Of a DNA stretch of 20,130 nt, positions 1-6,641 are shown one piece after another. The notes under the pieces are model-generated. The model searched no databases, was not told the origin of the DNA, and saw nothing but the letters and a program-made list of their open reading frames with translations. The position numbers and the translations under genes were made by a program. The DNA lies in the IMG/VR virus record IMGVR_UViG_3300009503_000143, positions 1-20,130 of that record. One strand, 5' to 3'. Position 1 is the first letter of the stretch, and the number at the start of each line of letters is the position of its first letter. This stretch comes from a virus.

Positions 1-510
1 GCTGCAGAGAACACCTACTTCACCACGGGTACAGGGTCAAGCCAGCCCGAAGGCATCCTCACTGGCGGTACCCTTGGCAAGACAACGGCAAGCGCTACGG
101 CCATCACGTCGAACGAGGTAATCGATCTCTACTACGCGCTTAACTATCTCTACCGCCAGAATGCCGTCTGGATGATGAACGATAGCACCGCCAAAGCGCT
201 CCGGCAGCTGAAGGACAGCAACGGGCAGTACCTGTGGCAGCCCGGTCTCGCCGCCGGTACCCCGGATACCCTGCTGGGTCGGCCGGTGATCACCAACAAC
301 GCCATGCCCCAGATCGCGGCTAGCGCCAAGGTCATCGCCTTCGGCGACTTCAGCTACTTCTGGATCTTCGAGTCCGGCGACCTGACGGTGCAGCGGCTGA
401 ACGAGCTCTACGCGGCCAACGGCCAGGTCGGCTTCCGAGCCTTCCGGCGCCTGGGTAGCGTCGTCATGCTGCCGGCGGCGATCGTCTACATGCAGATGGC
501 GAGCGCGTAA
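1..510 (+). CDS. Phage major capsid protein, HK97 fold (3' part only)
   Basis: The reading frame is already open at base 1 and ends at TAA 508-510, so only the last 169 residues are visible. The translation has the signature of the C-terminal half of HK97 gp5-family capsid proteins. It includes the DLYYALNYLYRQNAVWMMN helix and strand, an LLGRPVITNN turn (residues about 91-100 of the fragment), and an IAFGDFSYFWIFESGDLTVQRL strand pair that forms part of the A-domain/P-domain region. In known phages this protein builds the icosahedral head shell. It lies at the left end of the late operon, directly upstream of other head genes, which is the expected position. The N-terminal arm and any scaffolding or protease genes lie outside the window. 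The family call is firm; the exact subfamily is not resolved. Confidence 0.9.
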   Translation, partial: AAENTYFTTGTGSSQPEGILTGGTLGKTTASATAITSNEVIDLYYALNYLYRQNAVWMMNDSTAKALRQLKDSNGQYLWQPGLAAGTPDTLLGRPVITNNAMPQIAASAKVIAFGDFSYFWIFESGDLTVQRLNELYAANGQVGFRAFRRLGSVVMLPAAIVYMQMASA

Positions 511-529
511 ACTCGCCAGGGTTGGTCCG

Positions 530-1363
530 ATGGACCTGCTAGTCTTCACGCCGGTCTTGAGGCTATGCGAGGAGACACTAGAGTCCATCGTGGCCCTGAA
601 GTGGGCCGGGGGGCGGATCGACCGCCTTCTGGGGGAGGATCTGGTCACGCCCCCCGGCGCCCGAAACCATCGCAAGCAGTACGAGCACGCGTTCCGGCTG
701 GCCCGGGAACATTACGACCTCATGCTGGTCGTGGAGTCGGACATTGTTGTACCTAAAGATGCGGCGTTACTCCTGGCCTCAGACGAAGCGGACATCGCCC
801 TCGGGCTTTACGCCTGGCGCAGTGGTACCGGATGCAACTTGCTACTACGCAACTCGCAAGGCGGCATGGGGGCTTACGCCAGCGAAGCCAAGGTACTATC
901 GCAAGTCTGGGGGAAAGTCGTCCCCGCGTGGGGAATAGGCCTGGGATGCACGATGTTCCGCAAGAGGGCCATGGAGATCCCTTTGCGGGAATGCGACCAG
1001 ACCTACTGCGACTGGGCTTATATGGAGGACGCCAATTCCGCGGGGCTGAGGATCGTCTGTGACACCCGGGTCGTTTGCGGGCACGTGTTCCGTAACGAGA
1101 TCCTTTACCCTATCGCCAGCGGGGAGGTACTGAGGATGCCCAGGACGAAAAGAGAGCTGCGGGACGTGCCGGACAAGGTGCGCGTCCGAATGCTGGTGTC
1201 GGTAGCCAGTCCATTCGGCTGCCCCACCATAGGCGAGGAGATGGAAATTCCCCTCTCGGACGCGCTGTCCTGGTACAATGCAGGATACTGCGAGATCCTG
1301 ACCCCGCTCGGGAGAGAGAGCAATGGCCGCGCTAGACGACCTGAAAGCGGAACTGGGGATTAG
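530..1363 (+). CDS. GT-A-like glycosyltransferase with a fused small phage module at the C-terminus
   Basis: This 277-residue protein resembles GT2/GT-A glycosyltransferases, which transfer a sugar from a nucleotide donor. Supporting features are a hydrophobic first strand (MDLLVFTPV), a DxD-like ESD at residues 69-71 (MLVVESDIVVP), an acidic DWAYMED at 161-167 and a CGH at 183-185 closing the fold. This arrangement is common in phage-encoded enzymes. Residues about 215-258 (VRVRMLV...GEEMEIPL...AGYCEIL) look like a separate small module of the kind often found as a free-standing head-neck protein. The gene sits 19 bp after the capsid gene and its end overlaps the connector gene by 41 bp, so it is translated with virion proteins. 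The virion itself is a plausible substrate, but that is inference. The RBS is weak (AGGGT). The family call rests on motif pattern only. Confidence 0.6.
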   Translation: MDLLVFTPVLRLCEETLESIVALKWAGGRIDRLLGEDLVTPPGARNHRKQYEHAFRLAREHYDLMLVVESDIVVPKDAALLLASDEADIALGLYAWRSGTGCNLLLRNSQGGMGAYASEAKVLSQVWGKVVPAWGIGLGCTMFRKRAMEIPLRECDQTYCDWAYMEDANSAGLRIVCDTRVVCGHVFRNEILYPIASGEVLRMPRTKRELRDVPDKVRVRMLVSVASPFGCPTIGEEMEIPLSDALSWYNAGYCEILTPLGRESNGRARRPESGTGD

Positions 1364-1883
1364 CGGCACGAGCGAAGATGCGCTCCTAGAGCGCTACCTG
1401 GACGCGGCCCGGGAGGCGATTATCACCTACGTCGGCACATCCTTCTGGGGCGGCACGGCATCCGATCGCTATTTTGCCGCACCCCAGGGAGAGCTGCTTC
1501 TCCTCCCCTGGGTGGTGTCGGTCTCGCATGTCTACCGCCGGGCAGATACGGACACGCCCGAGGAGGTCGCGACCTACTACCTGGTCCCAGACCGCGGGCC
1601 GCCGTACTATGGCATCCGCTTGCCGCGCGGGGAGCGGTGGACTTACGACCACGACCCCTGGCGGGCGGTGAAGGTTACCGCGGTATGGGCCTATAGCCTT
1701 GTGCCCCCGGCGGACGTCTACCAGGCCTGGATCATCTATGCCGCCTACCTCTACCGACGCAAGGACGTGCAGGCTCTCGAAGTGGTCGCCATGCCCGGGG
1801 TGGGGGCCTCGGTTATCCGGGTCCCGCCCGGAGTGCCCAAGGAAGTCCGGGCACTGCTAGACTCTTACTGTTGCCGACTATGA
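1323..1883 (+). CDS. Head-tail connector protein (gp6-like)
   Basis: The 186-residue product begins with the helical pattern of gp6-like connector proteins (MAALDDLKAELGI...EDALLERYLDAAREAIITYVG). In this family an alpha-helical bundle forms a ring under the portal that joins head to tail. The middle section is beta-rich with many Pro, Tyr and Trp residues, and the C-terminal half resumes with VYQAWIIYAAYLYRRKDV, a helix typical of the family. The start at 1323 has a GGGAGAGAG ribosome binding site 5-10 bases upstream and overlaps the preceding gene. The stop TGA shares bases with the ATG of the next gene (ATGA at 1880-1883), which suggests translational coupling. It is slightly longer than the usual ~100-residue family members, with an inserted beta region at about residues 40-120. 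Confidence 0.75.
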   Translation: MAALDDLKAELGISGTSEDALLERYLDAAREAIITYVGTSFWGGTASDRYFAAPQGELLLLPWVVSVSHVYRRADTDTPEEVATYYLVPDRGPPYYGIRLPRGERWTYDHDPWRAVKVTAVWAYSLVPPADVYQAWIIYAAYLYRRKDVQALEVVAMPGVGASVIRVPPGVPKEVRALLDSYCCRL

Positions 1884-2302
1884 GCATCTCGAGCACAATT
1901 GCCAAAATCCAAAGCTTGCTAGCGGGGGCGGGGCTGGTCAAGACCGCTTTCACGGATCGGTTCCCGGCAAGGGTGAACCCCTCCGACCTGCCCGCTTCGG
2001 TGGTCTTCCCCATGCGGGCAACTTGGGAGCACCAGGCGGTGGGGTATAACCGTGCCACGCGCACCTACAAGGTGCAGATCCTTGTCCGTCCCGTAGCTCA
2101 GGGGGTTGCCTGGGACGATGGCTACGGCGCTTGTATCCAGATCCTCGAATCCGCCGGAGCGCTGTTCCTAAGCCACCTAGACCTTGACCAAACAGTCGAC
2201 CATATCGCCCAGATCACCGACAACGGCATCGAGCTGATCACCCTGGGCGGGATGGAGTTCTGGGTTATTAACCTCCTCTTGACCTGTGTGGAGAAGGGCT
2301 AA
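1880..2302 (+). CDS. Tail terminator / neck protein
   Basis: This 140-residue protein resembles siphovirus tail-completion proteins (the gpU/gp17-like group), which cap the tail tube where it meets the head. The visible pattern is an N-terminal helix (MSISSTIAKIQSLLAG), beta strands with RATRTYKVQILVRPVAQG, a helix (DDGYGACIQILESAGALFLSH) and a terminal strand pair (MEFWVINLLLTCVEKG). I chose ATG 1880, not the upstream in-frame TTG at 1871, because the ATG overlaps the previous stop as ATGA. Its place between the connector and tail tube genes supports the role. No catalytic residues are expected. The assignment leans on gene order as well as fold pattern and is moderately secure. Confidence 0.6.
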   Translation: MSISSTIAKIQSLLAGAGLVKTAFTDRFPARVNPSDLPASVVFPMRATWEHQAVGYNRATRTYKVQILVRPVAQGVAWDDGYGACIQILESAGALFLSHLDLDQTVDHIAQITDNGIELITLGGMEFWVINLLLTCVEKG

Positions 2303-2303
2303 G

Positions 2304-2492
2304 ATGAAGAAGCAAAAAGTATCCGGGCTCAAGTTTATCGGTGGGAATCGCTTCCTTTGGGGCGTTCCGGCTCGCGACTTGACGCCGGACGAGGTAGCCG
2401 TCTACGGCCGTGAATGGCTAATCAGCACTGGGCTCTACATCGAGGAGGAGCCCGAAAACGATGGAGGTGAAGAATGCCAGCAACCGCAATGA
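2304..2492 (+). CDS. Small phage neck/tail protein with GVPARDL motif
   Basis: This 62-residue protein has the pattern LKFIGGNRFLWGVPARDLTP followed by a helix and an STGLYIEE ending. I recall this motif from many short uncharacterised phage proteins encoded near the tail tube gene. Its role is unknown. ATG 2304 follows the previous stop by one base (TAAGATG), with AGAAGG upstream in the preceding gene. An earlier in-frame GTG at 2286 would overlap that gene and is less likely. The 3' end overlaps the tail tube gene by 19 bp. The acidic tail (EEEPENDGGEE) overlaps the strong GGAGGTGA ribosome binding site of the next gene. It resembles in outline the C-terminal module of the glycosyltransferase-like protein at 530-1363, but this similarity is loose. 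Confidence 0.6.
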   Translation: MKKQKVSGLKFIGGNRFLWGVPARDLTPDEVAVYGREWLISTGLYIEEEPENDGGEECQQPQ

Positions 2493-3439
2493 AAGTTGCC
2501 CAGATTGGGAAAGAGACCACCTGGGGCACGCCGGTCGCAGCTACGCGGCGTCTCCCCCTGGTCTCCGAAGTGCGCTTGCGCCAGATCGTAGAGTTTGGCG
2601 ACCTGCAGCTGGTGGGAAACCTGGCCCCTTCTTTCGCCCAGTGGGTCGCGGGGGCACATGCAGAAGGGCAGATCACCACCCTTCTTTCGCCCAACGACCT
2701 CTTCGTCTTCCGGGGCCTGTTCGGGGACGTAACCCCCACCGGCACGACACCGCCCTATACCTGGACGTATAGCGCGCCGCTGACCTCCTTCCCCACAAGC
2801 TACTACTACACCCTGGAGGCGGGTACTACGGATGCTTCCTACAAGGTCGCCGGGATGATCCTCAGCCGGGCCTCCTTCCGGGTGGAGGTCGGTGGATCCT
2901 GGCAGGCCACGGTGGACTACATGGGGAAGCAGATCACCACGGTGACCCTGGCCTCGCTTTCGGCGGAATCCCTGACGCCAGTGCACGCGGGGAACACGTC
3001 CATCTACGTGGACTCCTGGACGGGCAATATGGGAACGACAGAGCTTGCTGCCTCGCTGATCTCGGCGGAGCTGGAGATCCGCACGGGCCGGCACATGAAG
3101 AACTTCATCGGAAGCATGTTCCCGTCCGGCATCGGGGATAGCCGCTGGGAAGGCAACCTGCGCCTGCAGCTGGAATTCAACTCCAGCGTCAAAAGCATCA
3201 TCGATACCTTGCTGGGGACGACGCCCGGGGAAGTCCAGCGCCAGATCGAGATCCGTGTCACCCAGGGCACCCACTCCATCAAGTTCCAGTTCTGCGGCGG
3301 CCTTTCGGAAGCTCCGGAACTGTGGGGAGACCGCGACGGCAACATGGTCGTGGAAACGAACTGGAAAGGGCTATACAACAGCACCTTCGGCAACTGGCTC
3401 AAGGTCATCGTGACCAATGGCATCAACACCTATCCGTAA
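2474..3439 (+). CDS. Tail tube protein
   Basis: This 321-residue protein looks like a siphovirus tail tube subunit (Phage_tube_2 type), which stacks in rings to form the inner conduit for DNA. Family features are the N-terminal IGKETTWGTPVAATRRLPLVSEV, with the usual E-T-T-W-G-T-P signature, a central GNLAPSFAQWVAGAHAEGQ, and alternating beta strands ending in WKGLYNSTFGNWLKVIVTN. The gene starts at ATG 2474 behind an excellent GGAGGTGA site at 2463-2470 and lies just before the frameshifted chaperone genes and tape measure, exactly where tail tube genes sit. The strong RBS fits a product made in high copy number. Confidence 0.85.
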   Translation: MPATAMKVAQIGKETTWGTPVAATRRLPLVSEVRLRQIVEFGDLQLVGNLAPSFAQWVAGAHAEGQITTLLSPNDLFVFRGLFGDVTPTGTTPPYTWTYSAPLTSFPTSYYYTLEAGTTDASYKVAGMILSRASFRVEVGGSWQATVDYMGKQITTVTLASLSAESLTPVHAGNTSIYVDSWTGNMGTTELAASLISAELEIRTGRHMKNFIGSMFPSGIGDSRWEGNLRLQLEFNSSVKSIIDTLLGTTPGEVQRQIEIRVTQGTHSIKFQFCGGLSEAPELWGDRDGNMVVETNWKGLYNSTFGNWLKVIVTNGINTYP

Positions 3440-3454
3440 CCAGGGGGAGCAAAA

Positions 3455-3742
3455 ATGGCGGAGCTAAAGATTCGCTTCCGGGCAATCGACCCCGAGGCCA
3501 AAGGCTCCTACTACCTGCTGAAGGCTCTCACCGAAGCCGCGGTGGAGCTGGACAAAGCCTCCCAGGGAAACAACGTCGCCCTGATGCTACAGGCGCTGGA
3601 GCACATCGAAGCGCTTCTGGGCCAGATGCTGGTCGAGGGAGACTTGCAGGAGTTCCTGCGTGTGGCTTCCATTGCGGATATCCGCATGGCTTTGGCCCAG
3701 ATTACCGGGAACGTGGGTGGCCCCCCTTTAGGATCTCCTTAA
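3455..3742 (+). CDS. Tail assembly chaperone, short form (gpG-like)
   Basis: The 95-residue product of normal decoding is predominantly helical (LLKALTEAAVELDKAS, LMLQALEHIEALLGQML, DLQEFLRVASIADIRMALAQI). It occupies the position between tail tube and tape measure reserved for the G chaperone of long-tailed phages. Such proteins bind the tape measure and keep it soluble until the tail tube assembles around it. The start has a GGGGGAG site 7 bases upstream. The last codons run over a slippery sequence at 3721-3730 and terminate at TAA 3740-3742. Ribosomes that slip -1 would make the longer GT form described separately. The protein sequence itself is poorly conserved across phages, so the call depends on position, size and the frameshift signal. 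Confidence 0.75.
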   Translation: MAELKIRFRAIDPEAKGSYYLLKALTEAAVELDKASQGNNVALMLQALEHIEALLGQMLVEGDLQEFLRVASIADIRMALAQITGNVGGPPLGSP

Positions 3743-3921
3743 GGGGGGCTACCCCGCCTTGGGTGGTCATCCTCATGATGGCCGAGGCCTGGGGCATGCG
3801 CCCGTGGGAGCTGGAACGCGAGGTTCCCTACACCTGGGTGGAACGGTTCCTTGCCTACAAGGAAGCCATGGCGCGTGAGGCGGGTGAGCTTCCTGGGACC
3901 ACCGGGAAAGTGCTGCTATGA
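3455..3921 (+). CDS. Tail assembly chaperone, -1 frameshift fusion (gpGT-like)
   Basis: A second reading frame, one base back from the short chaperone, is open past the slippery site and ends at TGA 3919-3921. A -1 slip at 3724-3730 would fuse 92 residues of the G-like protein to 63 further residues, giving about 155 in total. The added part contains PPWVVILMMAEAWGMRPWEL and YTWVERFLAYKEAMAREAGE. This matches the usual T domain pattern, in which a helix contains a W-G-x-x-P-W-E-L type motif. The T frame has no good independent start near its beginning. Its stop shares bases with the tape measure start (ATGA at 3918). In lambda-like systems the GT form, at a few percent of G, links tape measure to tail tube subunits. 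The efficiency here is unknown. Confidence 0.75.
3721..3760 (+). promoter_or_regulatory. Programmed -1 ribosomal frameshift site with hairpin
   Basis: Two overlapping heptamers fit the X XXY YYZ rule in the zero frame: C CCC CCT at 3721-3727 and C CCT TTA at 3724-3730. Ten bases after the second, AAGGGGGG (3741-3748) can pair with CCCGCCTT (3753-3760) over a CTAC loop with one G-G mismatch, at the usual distance for a stimulatory stem. An alternative hairpin pairs CCCCCCTTTAGG (3721-3732) with CCTTAAGGGGGG (3737-3748). It would sequester the slippery site itself and compete with the downstream stem. The zero-frame stop TAA lies at 3740-3742. Confidence 0.75.
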
Positions 3922-6641
3922 CCGAAGAGACCATCCGCATCCTAGTGCAGGTTGAAGGCGCGGAGAAGGTAAAGGATCTCCGGGATCAGATCCAGCGTGT
4001 CCGGGAAGAAGCCGAGGGCACCGGCGTTGGCGGCGGCCTACGCGGCTCCTTCCTGAACATCAGCGGCGCCCTTTTGGGGTTGGGCAAGGTTGCCAACTCG
4101 GTCGGCGGCATCATGCGCAGCGCCCTTCTAGGCATGGGTAAGGGCCTTCTCCACGTGGGCGAGATCGCCGCCGGGATCCTCGTTGCCGGGGCCATTAAGG
4201 GCCTATTCAACCAGTTCATGGAACTGGCTAACGGGGCAATCCAAGCTGCCGGAAGCATGCAGCAATACGGGATTGCCTTTCAGACGCTAGTCGCCCGAGA
4301 GCTGATGCGGGGAGAAGAGGTCACCCGCGTGGTGACCACTACCATCCACCTGACCGACAAGGAGCGGGAAAAGCTTGCTGACCTGCAGAAAGCGCGCCAG
4401 GAAAAGGTCGAGCAGCTAGGCCTGGAGCAGGAGGCCTTAAGGCTTCTCCAGGCTCGGGTAGAGCAGCTGACCCAGAAGTACGGGGCAGAAGACCTGCGCA
4501 CCCAGCAGGCCGTCCTCAGCATGAAGCGTAAGCAGGAGCAGATCGGAGACCTCCAGGAGGCTATCGCCGAGTACGACGCCCAGATCTCGGCGCTGCAGGC
4601 AAAGGAAGGGCAGCTGGCCCAGACGCTGGAAAGGGTTCGCGTCAATCAGATGGGCTTCGCCGAGGCACTGGCCCAGGCCGCCCCCAAGGCCCAGGAGCTC
4701 CTGAACTACCTGCGGGATCTAGCGCTGGTTTCTCCCTACACCTTCCCCGAAGTGGTGGACGCTATGCGTTTCACCATGGCCATGGGCGCGTCCCTGGAGA
4801 TGGCCAAGAGGCTGACCGGGGCGATGATCACCACCGCTTCAGCCCTGGGGCTGAACAACGAGCAGTTCTACCGCCTGTACTACAACCTGGCCCAGGCTAT
4901 CCAGGCGGGGGACCTCACGGCGATGAACCTGCGTCAGCTGCGGAACGTGGGCCTGGATCTGTCGGAAGTCCTGCAAGATCGCCTGGGGATGTCCATCGAG
5001 CAGGTGCGGGACGCGCTAAAGTCGGGGAAGCTGACCGCTAAGGACGTCGGGGAAGCATTCATCGGCTACGCCAATACCTACTTCGCCGGCGCGGCCAAAC
5101 GCATGGCCTACTCCTTCACCGGCCTGCGTTCCAACTTCAAAGACCTGCTCTTCTTCATCGGCGCGGATATGCTCGGGGTAGCGGTGGACAAGGCCAGCAA
5201 GTGGCTAGGCGGGCTTTTCGATGTTCTCCGCGGGATGGTGGAGGAAGGCTACTTCAAGCGGCTGGGAGAAGAGATCGGGAACTGGCTTAACCCCATCCTA
5301 GAACGGCTCACAGGGCTGCTGCAGACCCTCAAGACCGAGGGCATCGAGGGGGTGCTGAAGAAGCTCGGCGTTCCCCAGGGCGCGATCGATGGAATGAAGC
5401 AGCTAGCCAGCGGAACCTGGAGCCTGGTAAACGCGCTGGTAGCTCTAGCTTCCGGCCCGGCGGGGAGAGTAGCCGTAGGCATCCTCAGCGGCCTATTTGG
5501 TGCCCTAGGCGGCATTGCCGGGGGCCTGGCCGAGGTTACCGGCGGCCTGCTGCAGGGCAAGACGCTCGAGCAGCTCCGGGAACCGTACCCCAAGCCGCGG
5601 GTAGAGCACGGGCACATCCCGGAAGAAGCAATCGCCATGCGCGAGGCAGTAGCCGAAACTGCGCCCCTAACTGCCTGGCAGAAGTTCTGGCGGATCGAGG
5701 TTCCGGCGGCGCTTAAGACCGTCCAGCCCTACCTGAAGCAGATCGTTGGCCCCCTGAAGGGCATTGGCGATGAGTTCCGCGACTGGTGGTCCGTCACGGG
5801 CCCCGGGGTCATTGCCCTTCTGAGAGCCCTGGGCAAGATCCTGGGTTGGCTTGCGACTAACGTCCTGGTCCCGGTGCTCACCTTCGTCTTCAATGCGATC
5901 CGGAACATTCTCAGGGTCGTTATGGGGATCATCTCGGTCATCGTAGGGGTCCTGACGGGCAACGCCGACCTGATCAAGGACGGGGTAGACCGCATCCTTA
6001 AGGGCATCTTCGACCTGGTGGACGGCCTAGTTGCTACTATCGCCGGGATCCTCAAGTCCCTTGGCACCATCGTCTGGGATCACCTGGAACCCATTACGGA
6101 CACTGTAGGCGGCTTCCTGAACCGGCTCTGGAACACCATATGGAACTGGGTCACGACCAACGCGGCCAAGTTCTGGGAAGCCTCCAAAACCCTGGTGGGG
6201 AGCCTCCTGGACGGGGCCAAGGAGAAGTGGAACGACGTATCGACCTGGGCTCGGGGCCTGGTGAACGAGATCATCGGCATCATCCTGGAGCAGGTCTACA
6301 AGCTCAGGGAGGCCGGGAAGACAATCCTAACCGGCTTCTGGAATGGCATGCGGGACATCTGGAACAGCATCGTCCAGTGGTGGAACGATAACGTCGTAGG
6401 CATCTACAACAAGCTCAAGGACGTGTTCGACTTCCACTCCCCTAGCCGCACAATGTACTGGGCCGGGCGGAACATCATGGAAGGCTTCTACCAGGGGCTT
6501 TCTTACCGGCCTGGGGCGCAATACCAGTTCCAGTACGCGCCGGTGATCACGGTGCACGCGGGCCAAGCGGTGGTGGATTCCCAGCGGCTGCGGCAATACC
6601 TACGGAACGATGCCGCCTGGGCTCGTAGGTGGAGGCCATAA
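3918..6641 (+). CDS. Tape measure protein
   Basis: At 907 residues this is the longest gene in the window, in the standard place after the chaperones. Tape measure proteins set tail length and line the tube. The usual 0.15 nm per residue would predict a tail of roughly 136 nm. Residues 1-130 hold glycine-rich and hydrophobic helices. Residues about 145-242 form a highly charged heptad-like coiled coil. Residues about 261-381 match the tape-measure N-terminal domain (LNYLRDLALVSPYTFPEV ... LTAMNLRQLRNVGLDLSEVL ... KDVGEAF). Hydrophobic stretches at about 515-550 and 630-681 may insert in the host membrane. Residues 838-861 carry the common FDFHSPSR...GRNIMEGFYQGL motif. The start overlaps the previous stop, and its own TAA overlaps the next ATG. 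No peptidase or lysozyme domain is evident. Confidence 0.92.
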   Translation: MTEETIRILVQVEGAEKVKDLRDQIQRVREEAEGTGVGGGLRGSFLNISGALLGLGKVANSVGGIMRSALLGMGKGLLHVGEIAAGILVAGAIKGLFNQFMELANGAIQAAGSMQQYGIAFQTLVARELMRGEEVTRVVTTTIHLTDKEREKLADLQKARQEKVEQLGLEQEALRLLQARVEQLTQKYGAEDLRTQQAVLSMKRKQEQIGDLQEAIAEYDAQISALQAKEGQLAQTLERVRVNQMGFAEALAQAAPKAQELLNYLRDLALVSPYTFPEVVDAMRFTMAMGASLEMAKRLTGAMITTASALGLNNEQFYRLYYNLAQAIQAGDLTAMNLRQLRNVGLDLSEVLQDRLGMSIEQVRDALKSGKLTAKDVGEAFIGYANTYFAGAAKRMAYSFTGLRSNFKDLLFFIGADMLGVAVDKASKWLGGLFDVLRGMVEEGYFKRLGEEIGNWLNPILERLTGLLQTLKTEGIEGVLKKLGVPQGAIDGMKQLASGTWSLVNALVALASGPAGRVAVGILSGLFGALGGIAGGLAEVTGGLLQGKTLEQLREPYPKPRVEHGHIPEEAIAMREAVAETAPLTAWQKFWRIEVPAALKTVQPYLKQIVGPLKGIGDEFRDWWSVTGPGVIALLRALGKILGWLATNVLVPVLTFVFNAIRNILRVVMGIISVIVGVLTGNADLIKDGVDRILKGIFDLVDGLVATIAGILKSLGTIVWDHLEPITDTVGGFLNRLWNTIWNWVTTNAAKFWEASKTLVGSLLDGAKEKWNDVSTWARGLVNEIIGIILEQVYKLREAGKTILTGFWNGMRDIWNSIVQWWNDNVVGIYNKLKDVFDFHSPSRTMYWAGRNIMEGFYQGLSYRPGAQYQFQYAPVITVHAGQAVVDSQRLRQYLRNDAAWARRWRP

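Noticed and set aside
37-675. Long minus-strand frame opposite the capsid and glycosyltransferase genes
   Set aside because: It is a shadow of GC-rich plus-strand coding sequence, is rich in Arg/Gly/Pro, has no domain and no RBS, and crosses two real genes.
2435-3274. 279-residue minus-strand frame opposite the tail tube gene
   Set aside because: It lies inside a confidently assigned tail tube gene and its product has low-complexity, GC-bias composition without any recognisable motif.
3721-3748. Intrinsic terminator between the chaperone and tape measure genes
   Set aside because: The GC stem has no T-run after it and lies inside a gene that needs read-through; a frameshift role fits better.
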